Source of the DNA: Pseudo-nitzschia pungens
Taxonomy: Eukaryota > Bacillariophyta > Bacillariophyceae > Bacillariales > Bacillariaceae
Direction: 5' to 3'
Length of the DNA stretch: 64,000 nt
NCBI GenBank assembly: GCA_037355855.1
Contig: CM074764.1
Coordinates: 2,790,001 to 2,854,000 of the forward strand
Positions 20,101-30,326 of this stretch are shown here, piece by piece (the stretch's first letter is position 1; each line of letters starts with the position of its first letter). A model generated the notes under the pieces. That model made no database searches. It had not been told where the DNA came from and saw nothing but the letters and a program-made list of their open reading frames with translations. A program made the position numbers and the translations under genes.

Positions 20101-22978
20101 CTCCATTGCTGACATGCCCGGTGACTTCTCTGTTGCTGATAAGAATGGCAATCGCGCTACCCTGGATCGGTTTGAAGTTGACCATGCTGACAAGACCCTT
20201 GGGGTTTTTATCTCCATGGATGGCAATGAGGAAGCACAGATTGCTCACATGAAGTCACAGTCTCAGTCTTTTGGCTCTCAGCTCAAGGCTTCCAAGTGTG
20301 AGAAGAGGGCATCCCTCTACACATTCAAGTATTCTTTCATGAAGTCTGTTGAATACCCCATGCCTGTCACGCAACTTGATGAGGCCACTTGGACTAAGAT
20401 AATTCACCCAGCTCTTGTTCCTGTGCTGAATAAAGCAGGGATGTCACGGACATTTCCCAGACATGTATTCTATGGTCCTTCCCTCTATCAAGGCTTTGGT
20501 TTCATTCACCCCTACCTCCTCCAAGAGTTCAGTCATATTGCCACCCTCTTTCAGGAATCTGTCAGGTCCTCCCAAACTGGTAGGATTCTCAGGCTAACTG
20601 CTGAGTCTCTACGGCTCGAACTCGGCATTCCTCTCCATCTTGGTGTCACACCATATCATCCTTTTGCTTCCTACGTCACTCCTTGCTGGTACAAACATGT
20701 GTGGAAGTTTTTCTCTGTTCACCCTGTGAGCTTGTTTGAAGACTTCCCAGATCTTCCCCTGCTACGTTCCAATGACTGCTATCTCATGCAAGCCTTTGTC
20801 AACGCTGGCTTCAGAGGTGCTGACTTGTCCCTCTTGAATCACATGCGCATGTCCCTCAAGGCTATTTCCCTTGCTGACATTTGTACTCCAGATGGGAAGA
20901 GACTCTCTCCCATGGCTTTCCAGCTGACATCCTCCAATCACTTGAGGGACCATCTTGACTGGCCGAGATGTCCTCCATCTTGGCCTCCAGCAGCAAAGCG
21001 CTTTTGGACTAAGGCACTTCAGACCTGTTTTCTTCCCCCTTGTCCACCCCCTGCAGCCAGGGCACTAGCTCCTTCTTTTCATCTTGGGCCTTGGCTCTCT
21101 CCCCAGACAGCTTCTCTTTGGCCTTGGTTTTTGTCTCCATCCACCAACAGAATATCCTTCAAAACTTCTACTGGCTGGACTGTGAGCACCTCCCAGGGCA
21201 GGGGCAGATACAGGGTCACTGCTGAAATCCTTTCTGACAAACCAGCCTGCGCTGATGTGCTTGTCTGCCCTGTTATCTGTGGCCAAGTTGTTCGAGTGGT
21301 TGGGTCCTCAGCCTTTGTTTCCGAACCTCCTGACATGGATCCTCTGGAGTACAATCCATTTGATTCTCTTCCAGACTCCCCAGTAGATGCCTTTGATGCA
21401 CTCTGTGAGTCTCCAAGGGTACTTCTCCACAAATATTCTCTACCACAGGCTGGCTGTCAGCACCTTGTTGATGCTATCCAGAGTGGTGTTGCCAGTGCTG
21501 TCTGTGATGGGTCATTTGATCCGGACCTTCTCAGAGGAACTTCTGCATTCATTTTGTCACCCAATACCTCCACCAAGACTGCTTCATTGTTCCTCACTGG
21601 CTGTAATTTTGTCAGTGGATCCCCTGAGGATCAGTCATCCTACAGGAGTGAACTGGCGGGTATCATTGGAGTTCTCACCTGTTGCACTGCTCTGGTGAAT
21701 CTTTTTGATATTGCTTCTGGCTCTATCACTATTGCTCTGGATGGTGACACAGCTCTCAAACAGGCTCAGGGATCTTGGCCTTTGGTTATTTCCCAGAAGT
21801 CTTTTGATTATGTTTATGTCATCAGAAACATGATTTCTGCCCTGCCAATCTCTGTGCACTTTCAGTGGGTTCAGGGCCATCAAGCTGGAATCTTTCTTGA
21901 TTGGTGGGCCCTTCGCAATCATCAGGTTGACAGCATGGCAAAGGCCTTTCTCTCTGTTCATAGAGCTTCGGCCCATCACTATCCCAGACTTGTGTTTGAG
22001 CCTTGGGCATTTTCTCTCAATGGATGCAAGTGTTCAAGGTTTGATCAGAATGCTCTGCATGTTGCCATTTCTGGTCCTCCTCTTCTTAAATACTGGCAGA
22101 CCCACCATGACATCCCCATTCCACAACCTGTTTTGAGTTCCATCCAGTGGTGTGCCCATCTGTCTGCCTTCAAGCGATTACCTCCTGGCATGCAACGGTG
22201 GTTTGTCAAATTTGCTTCTGGATGCATTGGTGTTGGCAACCAACTACTTCACTACCAGTATCAGGATCACTCCCGGTGCCCATTGTGTGATGCAGACAAC
22301 GAGAAGGTTTCTCATGTGCTCTCCTGCAAGGACACTGGGGCAGTACAGCACAGTGTGTCAGCTTTCAAGGGACCACTGCAGAAGAGGCTTGAAGTTGAAC
22401 AAACTGATCCATCATTGGTTGTTGCCATTGTGGATCTTCTCACCAGAGTTCGGAAGGGCCAGAGAATTTATCCATCATCCTACTCACTTGCAATTGCGTC
22501 TGCTGTCAGGGCACAGAGGACTATTGGTTGGCACAACTGGCTCCTTGGTAGGTGGTCTCCTCGCTGGTACCAAATCCAGGCTGACTACTACTCCCACATT
22601 GGAAGCAAGCGCTCTCCCAAACGTTGGGCTACAGCTGTCATCCATCAGTTCTTTCTTACCTCCTGGGATCTTTGGACTTATAGGAATGAACGACTCCATG
22701 GTCCTGGGGGTACCCTGGATGCTGAACAACACCAATCTCTTGATGCTTCCATCACCTCAGAATTGGCAATTGGTGCAGCTGGTGCACTTCCCCAGTCACA
22801 CTCCCTGTTACAAACCCCTTTCCACGTCCTACAAGGTTACACCCTGACTGCCAAGCGGCAGTGGCTTGCAACCATCCACCTTGCAAGGAAGCAGTATGCA
22901 GCGCCTGTCCCACCAGTGCAGCCATACCAACAAGAGGCTGCTCTTCTCAGAGCCTGGCTTACTGGACCTCAGGGTTGA
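17138..22978 (+). CDS. LINE A ORF2 polyprotein: APE endonuclease, reverse transcriptase, RNase H, CCHC finger
   Basis: The protein (1,946 residues from this ATG) makes the nick and cDNA for retrotransposition. Residues about 40-340 are an APE-type endonuclease: ILGIDQNAD, TPIDAIWVSE, and the catalytic SDH at D329/H330. The RT shows motif A NDAKGCYDRI (D815, D821), motif B SGCGQGNGIGP and motif C FVDD (D926, D927). RNase H follows, with DGSFD (D1457), YRSELAGI, LDGDTALKQ and HQVDSMAK. A finger C1714-x2-C-x8-H-x3-C1730 comes next, and then a Trp-rich C-terminal domain with DLWTYRNERLHG. The start ATG overlaps the ORF1 stop as ATGGTTAG, so a ribosome ending ORF1 could reinitiate. The frame is also open upstream to 17,066, but that stretch mirrors ORF1 codons. 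No stop or frameshift was seen. Confidence 0.95.
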   Translation: MVSSSGMRFDGMPSTPNPINASTVSPFSSSASSPVSQFVQLTLHGDSLAAKDSDSFGHSFPQAPSSNSTIITFQNIGPQRRASFMSMSKHNSRQFVKSNASVALFAEHCLNESKLLPCDLFNRRMKNISPSSFSYLANNKHEASDCSWLQPGGTGFSIDQLFSSHKIAHGADPSGLGRWSFVKFQGRDGYTVTMFSAYCPVENDRDLGSVWNQQYRYFQAAENLFSPNPCILFHRDLTAALQVCLGAGDQVILGIDQNADVRTDGLSFELKALGFRDAILTLHSQSSPPATHNRNTTRTPIDAIWVSENVDVLRAGYCPFGGAYGMESDHRMLWIEVCNCSLMGKHLPPTVSFSHSKLQSSHPHLRQRYFKRVRHSFLKAGVFSLQAKLEHLLAQFQSGDISVRAALITTYEVLHETSTSLRLSVEQNLCHTRAGLVPWSPKLQVYRDTIDFWRRVVKLRQGVSTSHTVLKRLACKLSLYKGEHSDLSSAVLHLKQAYRQYRAVKKLAPSWRDSFNQGLVDALLAEGKPHNQNASQIRARMRRERLQRELGLAARSIRGRVNKSAVLRAIAVGPDGAEQVLESQSTMVPAMAESNVRRQQQCLGTPSMTPSFIQDFGYLGTAHASAQVLDGTYNPPPATDKYLSEFLSCLKVPASILSLPPFDYSVCPADNAAAWKHQRERTASEPSCLSFAHHKAFALDPQLNKFDTLLRSVPLIVGFSPSAWQVITDVEIFKKPGEYRVDKMRLIQLMSPEFQINNKMIGRRILAHAERANAVAVDQHGSRKHHKAINTCLNKKLICDVLRQKRRSGAVAMNDAKGCYDRISHPIAGLTLQSFGVPAHVCEVLLSTLQHAKHHIKTGFGRSGPVYGDEPVPLSGCGQGNGIGPTLWALVSTIVFRMMQQAGHGVHLITSLSLQLVSLVGFAFVDDTDLFCAGSDSSTSGEELAVDFQEALDRWAGGIIATGGAIEPAKSFCYLIDFKWNGSGWDYRSIADMPGDFSVADKNGNRATLDRFEVDHADKTLGVFISMDGNEEAQIAHMKSQSQSFGSQLKASKCEKRASLYTFKYSFMKSVEYPMPVTQLDEATWTKIIHPALVPVLNKAGMSRTFPRHVFYGPSLYQGFGFIHPYLLQEFSHIATLFQESVRSSQTGRILRLTAESLRLELGIPLHLGVTPYHPFASYVTPCWYKHVWKFFSVHPVSLFEDFPDLPLLRSNDCYLMQAFVNAGFRGADLSLLNHMRMSLKAISLADICTPDGKRLSPMAFQLTSSNHLRDHLDWPRCPPSWPPAAKRFWTKALQTCFLPPCPPPAARALAPSFHLGPWLSPQTASLWPWFLSPSTNRISFKTSTGWTVSTSQGRGRYRVTAEILSDKPACADVLVCPVICGQVVRVVGSSAFVSEPPDMDPLEYNPFDSLPDSPVDAFDALCESPRVLLHKYSLPQAGCQHLVDAIQSGVASAVCDGSFDPDLLRGTSAFILSPNTSTKTASLFLTGCNFVSGSPEDQSSYRSELAGIIGVLTCCTALVNLFDIASGSITIALDGDTALKQAQGSWPLVISQKSFDYVYVIRNMISALPISVHFQWVQGHQAGIFLDWWALRNHQVDSMAKAFLSVHRASAHHYPRLVFEPWAFSLNGCKCSRFDQNALHVAISGPPLLKYWQTHHDIPIPQPVLSSIQWCAHLSAFKRLPPGMQRWFVKFASGCIGVGNQLLHYQYQDHSRCPLCDADNEKVSHVLSCKDTGAVQHSVSAFKGPLQKRLEVEQTDPSLVVAIVDLLTRVRKGQRIYPSSYSLAIASAVRAQRTIGWHNWLLGRWSPRWYQIQADYYSHIGSKRSPKRWATAVIHQFFLTSWDLWTYRNERLHGPGGTLDAEQHQSLDASITSELAIGAAGALPQSHSLLQTPFHVLQGYTLTAKRQWLATIHLARKQYAAPVPPVQPYQQEAALLRAWLTGPQG

Positions 22979-23259
22979 TTACACTTTGTACCTTGGTTTT
23001 GTCTTCTGTTCTTGCTTCTTATCCTGTCCCATCCCTTTTGATACTGGATCTTATCCCAATATTTCTCTCAAGTCCCTCTTTTGTGGGACTTGTTTGTCCT
23101 TCCCCTGCTTGATGTTCAAGGTTTGTTTGAAAATTTGTCGTTCTGCCACTTGGGGTCCTGACTCTATGATGGAGGCGACGTTAAAGTCTGGTTACAGACT
23201 GAGTAATTTAGTTTCACCTTTGGTGATTAAAGTTATTTAAATACGTATATTATTATTAT
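22979..23259 (+). promoter_or_regulatory. LINE A 3' UTR with paired terminal hairpins and (ATT)n tail
   Basis: Near the end lie AGTCTG-GTTA-CAGACT (23,185-23,200) and, 13 nt further, TCACC-TTT-GGTGA. The end is TTATTTAAATACGTATATTATTATTAT. The same two stems occur in copies B and D and in the fragment at 8,971. In LINEs with sequence-specific 3' recognition, such stem-loops are what the RT binds to start target-primed synthesis. That role here is inferred from position and conservation. Confidence 0.7.
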
Positions 23260-23787
23260 GGGAAAATATCCACACAAGAAGATCTCTCTAAGACTGAAGC
23301 CAGGATCCAAGCCCATACACAAGAAGCCTTATCCAGTAGCATACAAACGAGAAGACCTATTCAAAAGGGAGCTCCAGAATCTATGCAATGATGGAGTCCT
23401 CAAGCGTTGCACTGGACTGGATGGGCCTTTCCCACCTTCATTGTCCCGAAGAAAGACAACAGAGTTAGATGGGTATCAGACTTCAGAGAACTCAATGAAC
23501 TCCTTGAGCGCAGACCTTATCCCATACCTAGGATACAAGATATCATGAACAAGCGTGGCAAGTACACTCACTTCACCAAGATTGACTTATCCATGCAATA
23601 CTATTGCTTTGAACTAGATGATGCAAGCAAAAAGCTCTGTACCATAGTCACTCCTTATGGTTGCTATGAGTACCAGCGCCTGCCAATGGGTGTCAAAGTC
23701 TCTCCAGATGTTGCCCAGCAACTAATGGAAGATATCCTACAAGACACTGACTGCACTGTTTATATTGATGATATTGGCATCTGGACA
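23260..23787 (+). pseudogene. pol: gypsy copy 1 pol, RT part after the LINE A insertion
   Basis: The sequence resumes exactly at GGGAAAATATCCACAC (second copy of the LINE A duplication) and carries the RT from KKISLRLKPG through KIDLSMQYY to TVYIDDIGIW, including the YIDD catalytic motif. A 2-nt loss after CTGCACTGGA-equivalent codons (about 23,415, frame CTGLDGPFPP instead of CTGPAEWAFPTF) shifts the frame. The copy stops at the codon for the Trp of DIGIW; RNase H and integrase are missing and the LTR at 23,799 follows 11 bp later. The segment looks identical by eye to the inverse-oriented RT of gypsy copy 2. Confidence 0.85.
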
Positions 23788-23798
23788 CAGTTGCTGAT

Positions 23799-24084
23799 TG
23801 TTACACTCTAAAGTAGAAAATTTGGAGTAGTATGTAAATTGTGACTAATCGTTAACTCTTTAAGAGAGCATTTCAGTTTTCGTGTGAACATTTGAATACA
23901 CACGAGCGTACCTTGCTACTATTTGAATATCGGCACACATGCATTGCCGGGATGTCCGGCGCACAGTTTGAATTCAATTCAAACACCGGTCAGCATCTTC
24001 TTATATTTAATGCTCGGCGGCTTGTATGTGGGATTCGGTTAATTATTTAATCGTGGTTCATGCTCGCTACGCTAGCATGTCACA
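23799..24084 (-). repeat. 3' LTR of gypsy copy 2 (type II LTR, 286 bp)
   Basis: It runs from TGTTACACTCTAAAG to GCTAGCATGTCACA. It resembles the LTR at 49,612-49,895 along its whole length with frequent differences, and shares only its first bases with the 311-bp LTRs of copy 3. The internal side (TAGTGCCTCATGATTGAACG) matches the sequence next to the 3' LTR of copy 3, so it is the 3' LTR of a minus-strand element. Confidence 0.85.
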
Positions 24085-27000
24085 TAGTGCCTCATGATTG
24101 AACGAATCCTGCTTTAAGCTGCCCAATGGATGGGCGTCAACTCCGACTCCGGTTCCGGTTCCCTGTAAGGAGTTAGCTTCCGGATGTTCACTGTTTCAAC
24201 TACTGAGGGAGCTTTCTGCAGTTTCACTGTACCATTCTCATTGACCTGGGTAATCAGGAAAGGTCCGGTTCTTTGTGGCTGTAGCTTGTCCGGATCCGAC
24301 TCTTGCAACCATACCTTGTCATTGATTCGAAAGGTATGCTCTATTCTCTTGGCATTGTCCCTGAGCAGTGCTTTGTTGATTCCCTGTTGCCTGAGCTGTT
24401 TGAGTGCCAATAGATTGGAAGTTAATGGCAAATCTATCATCATGTCCCTGTTAAAGACCAGGGATCCTGGAGAGGCTTGTAAGGAGGCGCTGACAGCGCA
24501 TCAAGACGCATGCATGCATGTTGCTAGGGCATTGTCCATGAGCTGAGTAGCTCTGGCGTTGGCTTGTGGAGGATTGACATGCACTAGGACTTGTAGGATA
24601 TCAGCCACTGTGTGATGTACTCGCTCACAGATAGCATTGGCTTGTGGATTCTTCACTGTAGTGGGGACTGATTGGACTCCATACTGCTTGAGAGTGAGTT
24701 GGAATTCAGCCCCTAGAAACTCTCCACCATTGTCATGGATACACCTGTTCGGCCTGGGGTACCTTGAGAGCCAGCAGTTCTTGAATTGATCGGATACATG
24801 CTGTGATGACTTGTCCCTGATTCGGATGATTTCAAGGAGGTTGGTGACTGGATCAATGCAGGTGAGGGCCTTGAAGTTGTAGGTCTTGCTTTGAGCTGTG
24901 ATCTTCCAAGGGCCTATCAGGTCCACATGGACTTCATCAAAGGGAGATAGCGGTGCTTCTTTGGGAGGAAGCTTTCCATATTTGGGTTGTCTGTTCTTGT
25001 ATTGGATGCAATTGTCAGGGCAAATGTAAGACTTGCATAGGTTAGACAAGTTATCTGCATAGAATCGGGCTGCGATAGTTTGATATAGTCTGGTGGATCC
25101 ACAATGACCCAACAGGAGATGATACCACTTGATAGTATCATTCGCGAGAGAGCTTGGTATGTAAATTCTCCAATTGTCTGGGTTGGATTGGTTGGCATAG
25201 CAGAGAATGTTGTTACCCTGCAATTCTTGGTAGAAGAATGTCTTGGATTGAATCTTGAACTTGATGGTTGGATCTTTTTGCTGATGGAGATAGATCTTGG
25301 AGTAGTTTACCGGGCATTCCATGTCTTGGTTGTTTGGTAGGTTGACTAAACACTCATTGTTCAGCAAACAGGCTTGTAGTTCTTGGTCTGCGTCATTGCA
25401 CAAGTGCTGGAATAAGTTGGGGAACTCGGCTAGGAACAGTTCTTCATCTTGCTTGGGGACTTCAAGCTTCAAGAAATCGATTAAGGTGCCCTTACCAAGG
25501 GCTTCTTTCTTCCCCACAGTAGGTGGATCCATCCGGGGGAGCCTGGAGAAGGCATCAGCAAGAACATTCTTCTTGCCCTCAACATAGGTGAGGTTGACAC
25601 CAAATTCTTCAAGGAATAATCTCCACCGGAGGACTCGTTGGACTGAAAGTGTTTGGAAGGTAAGGTTCTTATGGTCAGTGTATACATTGATAACACCACC
25701 ACGTAGCATTTTTCTGTACTCTTTGCAGAACAGTACTATTGCTAGGAGTTCTTTCTCCATAGTAGTGTAGTTCTTCTGGGCATCAGATAGTTTCTTGGAC
25801 CAGTAGGCAATGGGTTTGCCATCTTGTAGGATGGCAGCTCCAAGCTGGAAGTCTGAGGCATCAGTGTACAGTTCAAAGGGTTTGTTAAGGTCTGGATAGG
25901 TGTTCAGCACATCCGCTGCCACCATTGCTTTCATCTCTTGGAAGGCTTTATCTTGAGCAGGTCCCCAAGTGAACGTTGAAGGAGCTTTCCTTTGCTTGCC
26001 TTTGATGGCAGCTGCTTGGGGAGTCTTCTTGGGTGTACCGGTGATATCGAAGAGTGGAGCTAGGGCATGAGATCTGTGAGGCCACATGTCTCTGTAGTAT
26101 CCGACTGCTCTGAGGAATGACTTGACTTGAGTGACAGTCAGTGTCTTGTAGGATATCTTCCATTAGTTGCTGGGCAACATCTGGAGAGACTTTGACACCC
26201 ATTGGCAGGCGCTGGTACTCATAGCAACCATAAGGAGTGACTATGGTACAGAGCTTTTTGCTTGCATCATCTAGTTCAAAGCAATAGTATTGCATGGATA
26301 AGTCAATCTTGGTGAAGTGAGTGTACTTGCCACGCTTGTTCATGATATCTTGTATCCTAGGTATGGGATAAGGTCTGCGCTCAAGGAGTTCATTGAGTTC
26401 TCTGAAGTCTGATACCCATCTAACTCTGTTGTCTTTCTTCGGGACAATGAAGGTGGGAAAGGCCCATCCAGTCCAGTGCAACGCTTGAGGACTCCATCAT
26501 TGCATAGATTCTGGAGCTCCCTTTTGAATAGGTCTTCTCGTTTGTATGCTACTGGATAAGGCTTCTTGTGTATGGGCTTGGATCCTGGCTTCAGTCTTAG
26601 AGAGATCTTCTTGTGTGGATATTTTCCCAGTTCTCCATTGAAGACATTAGGATACTTGTTGAGTATTGCTTGGAACTGCTGTTGCTCTGTTTTGGACATG
26701 TGGGATTGTTGCTGTGCAACTGTAGATGGATCTGTTTCTTGGTAGGCTCTGTCTAGGATCACCTTGGACTTGTATGGATTTGCGAACGAGAGGTCATCAG
26801 CAAAGAGCTCAGCATCTTCAAGTTCCTCCATGAGCATGCTGTAGTCTGAATCGTGGTATAAGGATGTATCCTTCATGGGAATGGTTCTATCCATCCACTT
26901 AACTGCTCCTTCTTTGAATAGGAGGTTGATCTTTGCTAGGTGGAGAAAATCTCTGCCTAGTATAAGATCATATTTGCAGTTGGGGGAATGGAAGAGTCTT

Positions 27001-27788
27001 GCCTCTTGTCGATCGATGGTGTAGTTGCCAAACTCTTGTAGCTTGATATTCTTCATGATGATATATTTGGTCGTATCGAAGCTTCCGTTAGCTGTAGTAG
27101 TTAGGACTTGATGCTTGCTTCTGAGTGGTAGTGTGCCAAATGGTAGATCGCGTTTGTTGATTAGCGTTCCAGAGGATCCACTATCGAGTAGTGCAAGTAG
27201 TGGTCTTGCTTTAAGGTGTATGCCTTGTATGTACTGTGTGTTGGTTAGTAGAATTGGAGCCATGTTGCTCTTATTCTTTGTCGGTTCTGCTGTATTTTTG
27301 GTTGTATTTCCAGCAGTCGACAGCAGCTTTAAATAATTTTGCTCCAACGCACCTCCTTTGGTGTAGTCTTTGGAGTTTCTGGGATTGCAATAGAGATTTT
27401 TTGCTGTACCGGTAGACCAATTTCTTGCCAGAGATGGAAGTGGTCCATTTGTTACTGCTGTCTTATTTTGATTGATCGCGTTGATTGATGATGCATCTGT
27501 ACCCTTGGATTGATGCATTTGATTCGGATCCATGTTCAATATATCCTTTAGGATGTTGCGAACAATTGTTTTTGCTTTTGCCGTGGCAGGCTTTGCTGAG
27601 CTTTCAACAGGAATACACCATCCTGTAGGTTCCTTCCCCTCTTTATCTGGGAGATCTCCTCCATGTGTCATCCCATACAGCAGGGCTGTGCTGGCATCCA
27701 GTTCCATGGGAGCTGGAGGCAAGGTGATTGCTGGTTTGGTTGAAGCCGGGGGCTTCTGGGACTTAGCCCCGTGTCTGTGTGAAGTGAG
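24085..27788 (-). pseudogene. pol: pol of gypsy copy 2, frameshifted and lacking the RT catalytic motif
   Basis: In the minus strand the frame begins after the gag TGA (27,789-27,791) and carries protease (LLALLDSGSSGTLINKRD) and RT up to 26,340, where a 2-nt loss shifts it. RT continues in a second frame to LMEDILQDTDC. There about 240 bp are missing relative to copy 3: YIDDIGIW and the thumb are gone and the text jumps to the codons for TVTQVKSFL (junction near 26,135). A third frame holds RNase H (LYTDASDFQLGAAI) and integrase (LLLGHCGSTRLYQT, HVDLIGPWK, HDNGGEFLGAEF, NAICERVHHTV). After a further shift near 24,450-24,500 the GPF-type C-terminus (VWLQESDPDKL, RTGPFLITQV) follows. It cannot encode a working RT. 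Confidence 0.9.
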
Positions 27789-28378
27789 TCAGGGGAGCCA
27801 CACAAGTTCCCCATCGATACTTCGTTCGGTCTGACCACCATGTGCTGTGTGGTATGATTCCATTGCTGCTTGCATGTGAGCTCGGAAGGATTCATTGCTG
27901 CTGGAGATTAAATGAGCTTGAGTGTGGAAAGTCTCATTTTCCTTGGAGTTGTTGGATCCCTTGTTGTAATTCTTGGAGAACTTGTTCTTTGGGCATTCGG
28001 ACCAATCGTGGTTGTGTCCGGGGATCCTGCAGGGATTGGACTTCTTCTTGTTGTGGTTACCCTTGTGGTTGGAGTGCGAGTTGCGCTTGCGAGAATTGTT
28101 GCTGTTGTTGTTGTTCGAATTGTTTGAGCGCTTGTTCTGTTTGCTGTTTTTCTTGTTGCTCTTCTTGTTTGCTTGGCGCTCGTGGCAGCTCATGTGGTCA
28201 ACAATAAACTGGACAGTGTTGTCTTCGTGGATGCCACTGTGTATCATGCCATATTGTTCTATCCAAGAGGATGGAAAGGAGTGGAGCAGAATGGTGAGTT
28301 TCTCAAATCGAGAGAGAGGAGCACTGCTTCCATCCATCTTGGAAGTGTATTTCATGAGGATGAGCATCCGGTCAGCAT
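27789..28378 (-). pseudogene. gag: gag of gypsy copy 2, C-terminal part
   Basis: The minus-strand frame reads from the LINE B insertion point to the family end LVWLP and TGA. It includes ERFEKLTILLHSFPSSWIE-like capsid sequence, HMSCHERQANKK, an Asn/Lys-rich nucleic-acid-binding stretch and the knuckle CRIPGHNHDWSEC. The N-terminal part lies beyond LINE B at 48,613-49,050. The pol frame continues in register after the TGA. The last 16 bp (28,363-28,378) are the left duplication of LINE B. Confidence 0.85.
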
Positions 28379-30321
28379 ACAATTTTGCGACGCGTGATTT
28401 TGTCCGACGTTCCGATGTTCCAGTACTTAAAACACGTAGATTTCTACACAACTTTCCCCTTTGATATCTCACTCACTTCTAAAGCTCCAACAGCAACACC
28501 AAGCTCTACACCTATTAACAGAGACCTCCCCTATCTGATTCTGCTGTTTGTTTGGCTGCTCCTTGCTCCCTTTGGTTGCTTTGGTTCCTTGTTTCCTGTC
28601 GGTCGGTCGATCGCTCCATTCAGCAGCAACCAAAAACAACACATAATTTTCTACAGCAATTGCAGTACTAATTCTACAGCAGCTCTGCTTCGATTCCGCT
28701 TTGTCTCCGAGCTCGGTTTGTTTTTTTTGATCTGTTTTCAAGCCATCTTTTTATTTAACGCTATACAGTCTTCCAAGCCCCTTAAGTGATACCCACTTAA
28801 CGTTCTACATTCTTCAAGGTCGAACCCACTTAACATTCTACATTCTTCAAGATCGAACACATATACACCCCTCCTTCTAGAAGGTTCCTACGCGCTGATC
28901 CTTAAGTATTTGCAAGTTCGCGCGAGCATATCTTCCAGTTCCCCTCTTTATTTTCAAGCCAATTGCCCACTACTCCTTAAGTGTTTATCATTTAAGAGTA
29001 CCCCTGTCTCTTAGCCAAGCCCCCTAGTCTTTAAGTGTTTCCGCTTAAGGCTCCCCCTACTACACCTGTTTTCAAGCCAAGACCAACCGATCCCTAAGTA
29101 CCTCCTACTTAGTGCATTCTTGTTTCCAAGACTACAGCTACTATCGCCCCTTGTTTTCAAGACTACAATTTCCCTGGTCCCTAAGTGTTTGCGAGCTCCC
29201 TGATCCCTAAGTGTTTTCGCTATTAAGCAACCCCAACTTGAACTTCAAGTTCGACACTGTTTTCAAGACACAAGCCTCCCCCTGGTCCCTAGGTCTTTCT
29301 ACTAAAGCCCCTGTTTTCAAGCAAGCAGCTTCCCTGGTCCCTAAGTATCTCGCTCAAGGTACCTGTTTTCAAGCCAATTGCCCCTGGATACTGTTTTTTA
29401 CCTGTAATTACTCCCCTTGTTTCCAAGCAGGCAGCTTCCCTGGTCCCTAAGTGTCACGGTCAAGGTCCCTGTTTTCAAGCCAATTGCCCCTGGATACTAT
29501 TTCCACTTATAAGTACTCGTGAGTTTGAACTTCAAGTTCCCTCCTGAGCCTTTAAGTGTGCCCTGCCATTGATATCCCCCGGTCCCTAAGTGTTCCTACT
29601 AAAGCCCCTTTCCAAGCAAGCAACTTCCCTGGTCCCAGGTCTTTGTTACACGACCGTGGCCTGTTTCTACAGTTTGTTTCTACACAATTTGCGGTGGTCT
29701 ACAGGAGTTCCTAAATTCTGTAACTCCAGAGCACCTCTGTGGGTTTCGAACGAGAATCTTCTGGTAGTGCTCCAGTCTTTTCTTTTGGTTCCCCTGGAGT
29801 TTTTCCTTGTTCAGACCAACACTGGATCTGTTGTTGCTGCTGTACCCTGTTTCCCAGCATACAACCTATCACCTGGCATTTCTGCACCCAAGCGGCGTTT
29901 CTCTTGTTGATTACGCTCCGGAGCTTCTCCTGCCCCCGCCTTTGTCATCACCTGGCACTTTTACATCCAAGCGGCGTGTCTGCTGTTGCTCCAGCACCCA
30001 ACAGCCTGCTTTTCAGCTGTTGCTTGCCCTCAACCGGTGCTTCTCCTGCCCCGGCCATTGTCAGCACCTGGCACTTCTTTGTTCAAGCGCGGCGTTTCCG
30101 TTGGTGCTCCTGCGCTCCACTTGAGGTTTTCTGCTGTTGACTTGCCCTCCACCGGCGCTTCTTCTGCCCAGGCCTTTGTCATTACCTGGCATTTCAGTTG
30201 GTGCTCCTGCACTCCACTGGAGGTTTTCTGCTGTTGCCTTGCCCTCAACCGGTGCTTCTCCTGCCCCGGCCTTTGCCCTCAACCGGTGCTTCTCCTGCCC
30301 CGGCCTTTGTCATCACCTGGC
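28379..30321 (+). promoter_or_regulatory. LINE B 5' leader, part before gypsy copy 3
   Basis: The first ~1.2 kb parallel the leader of copy A, including the 5' end, GTAG-ATTT-CTAC and the CCTGTTTTCAAGC/GTCCCTAAGTG array (about 28,780-29,640). From about 29,870 B departs from A: a pyrimidine-rich tandem array begins (CACCTGGCACTTTTACATCC, AAGCGGCGTGTCTGCTGTTG, CAACCGGTGCTTCTCCTGCC). It continues beyond the gypsy insertion. The bases ACTTG at 30,322-30,326 are the left gypsy duplication. Confidence 0.75.
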
Positions 30322-30326
30322 ACTTG

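Larger units (their letters stand above)
12481..23259 (+). mobile_element. LINE copy A, full length with open ORFs
   Basis: The 10.8-kb non-LTR retrotransposon is bounded by the 16-bp duplication GGGAAAATATCCACAC (12,465-12,480 and 23,260-23,275), which lies within the pol gene of gypsy copy 1. It starts ACAATTTTGCGACGCG, has a long leader, ORF1, ORF2, a 280-bp 3' UTR with two hairpins and a short (ATT)n tail instead of poly(A). The clean duplication and the match of its 5' end to copy B show that it is full length. Both ORFs are open, so this copy could be competent. By domain content (APE, RT, RNase H) it belongs with RNase H-bearing LINE clades such as I, but I do not assign a clade. Confidence 0.93.
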
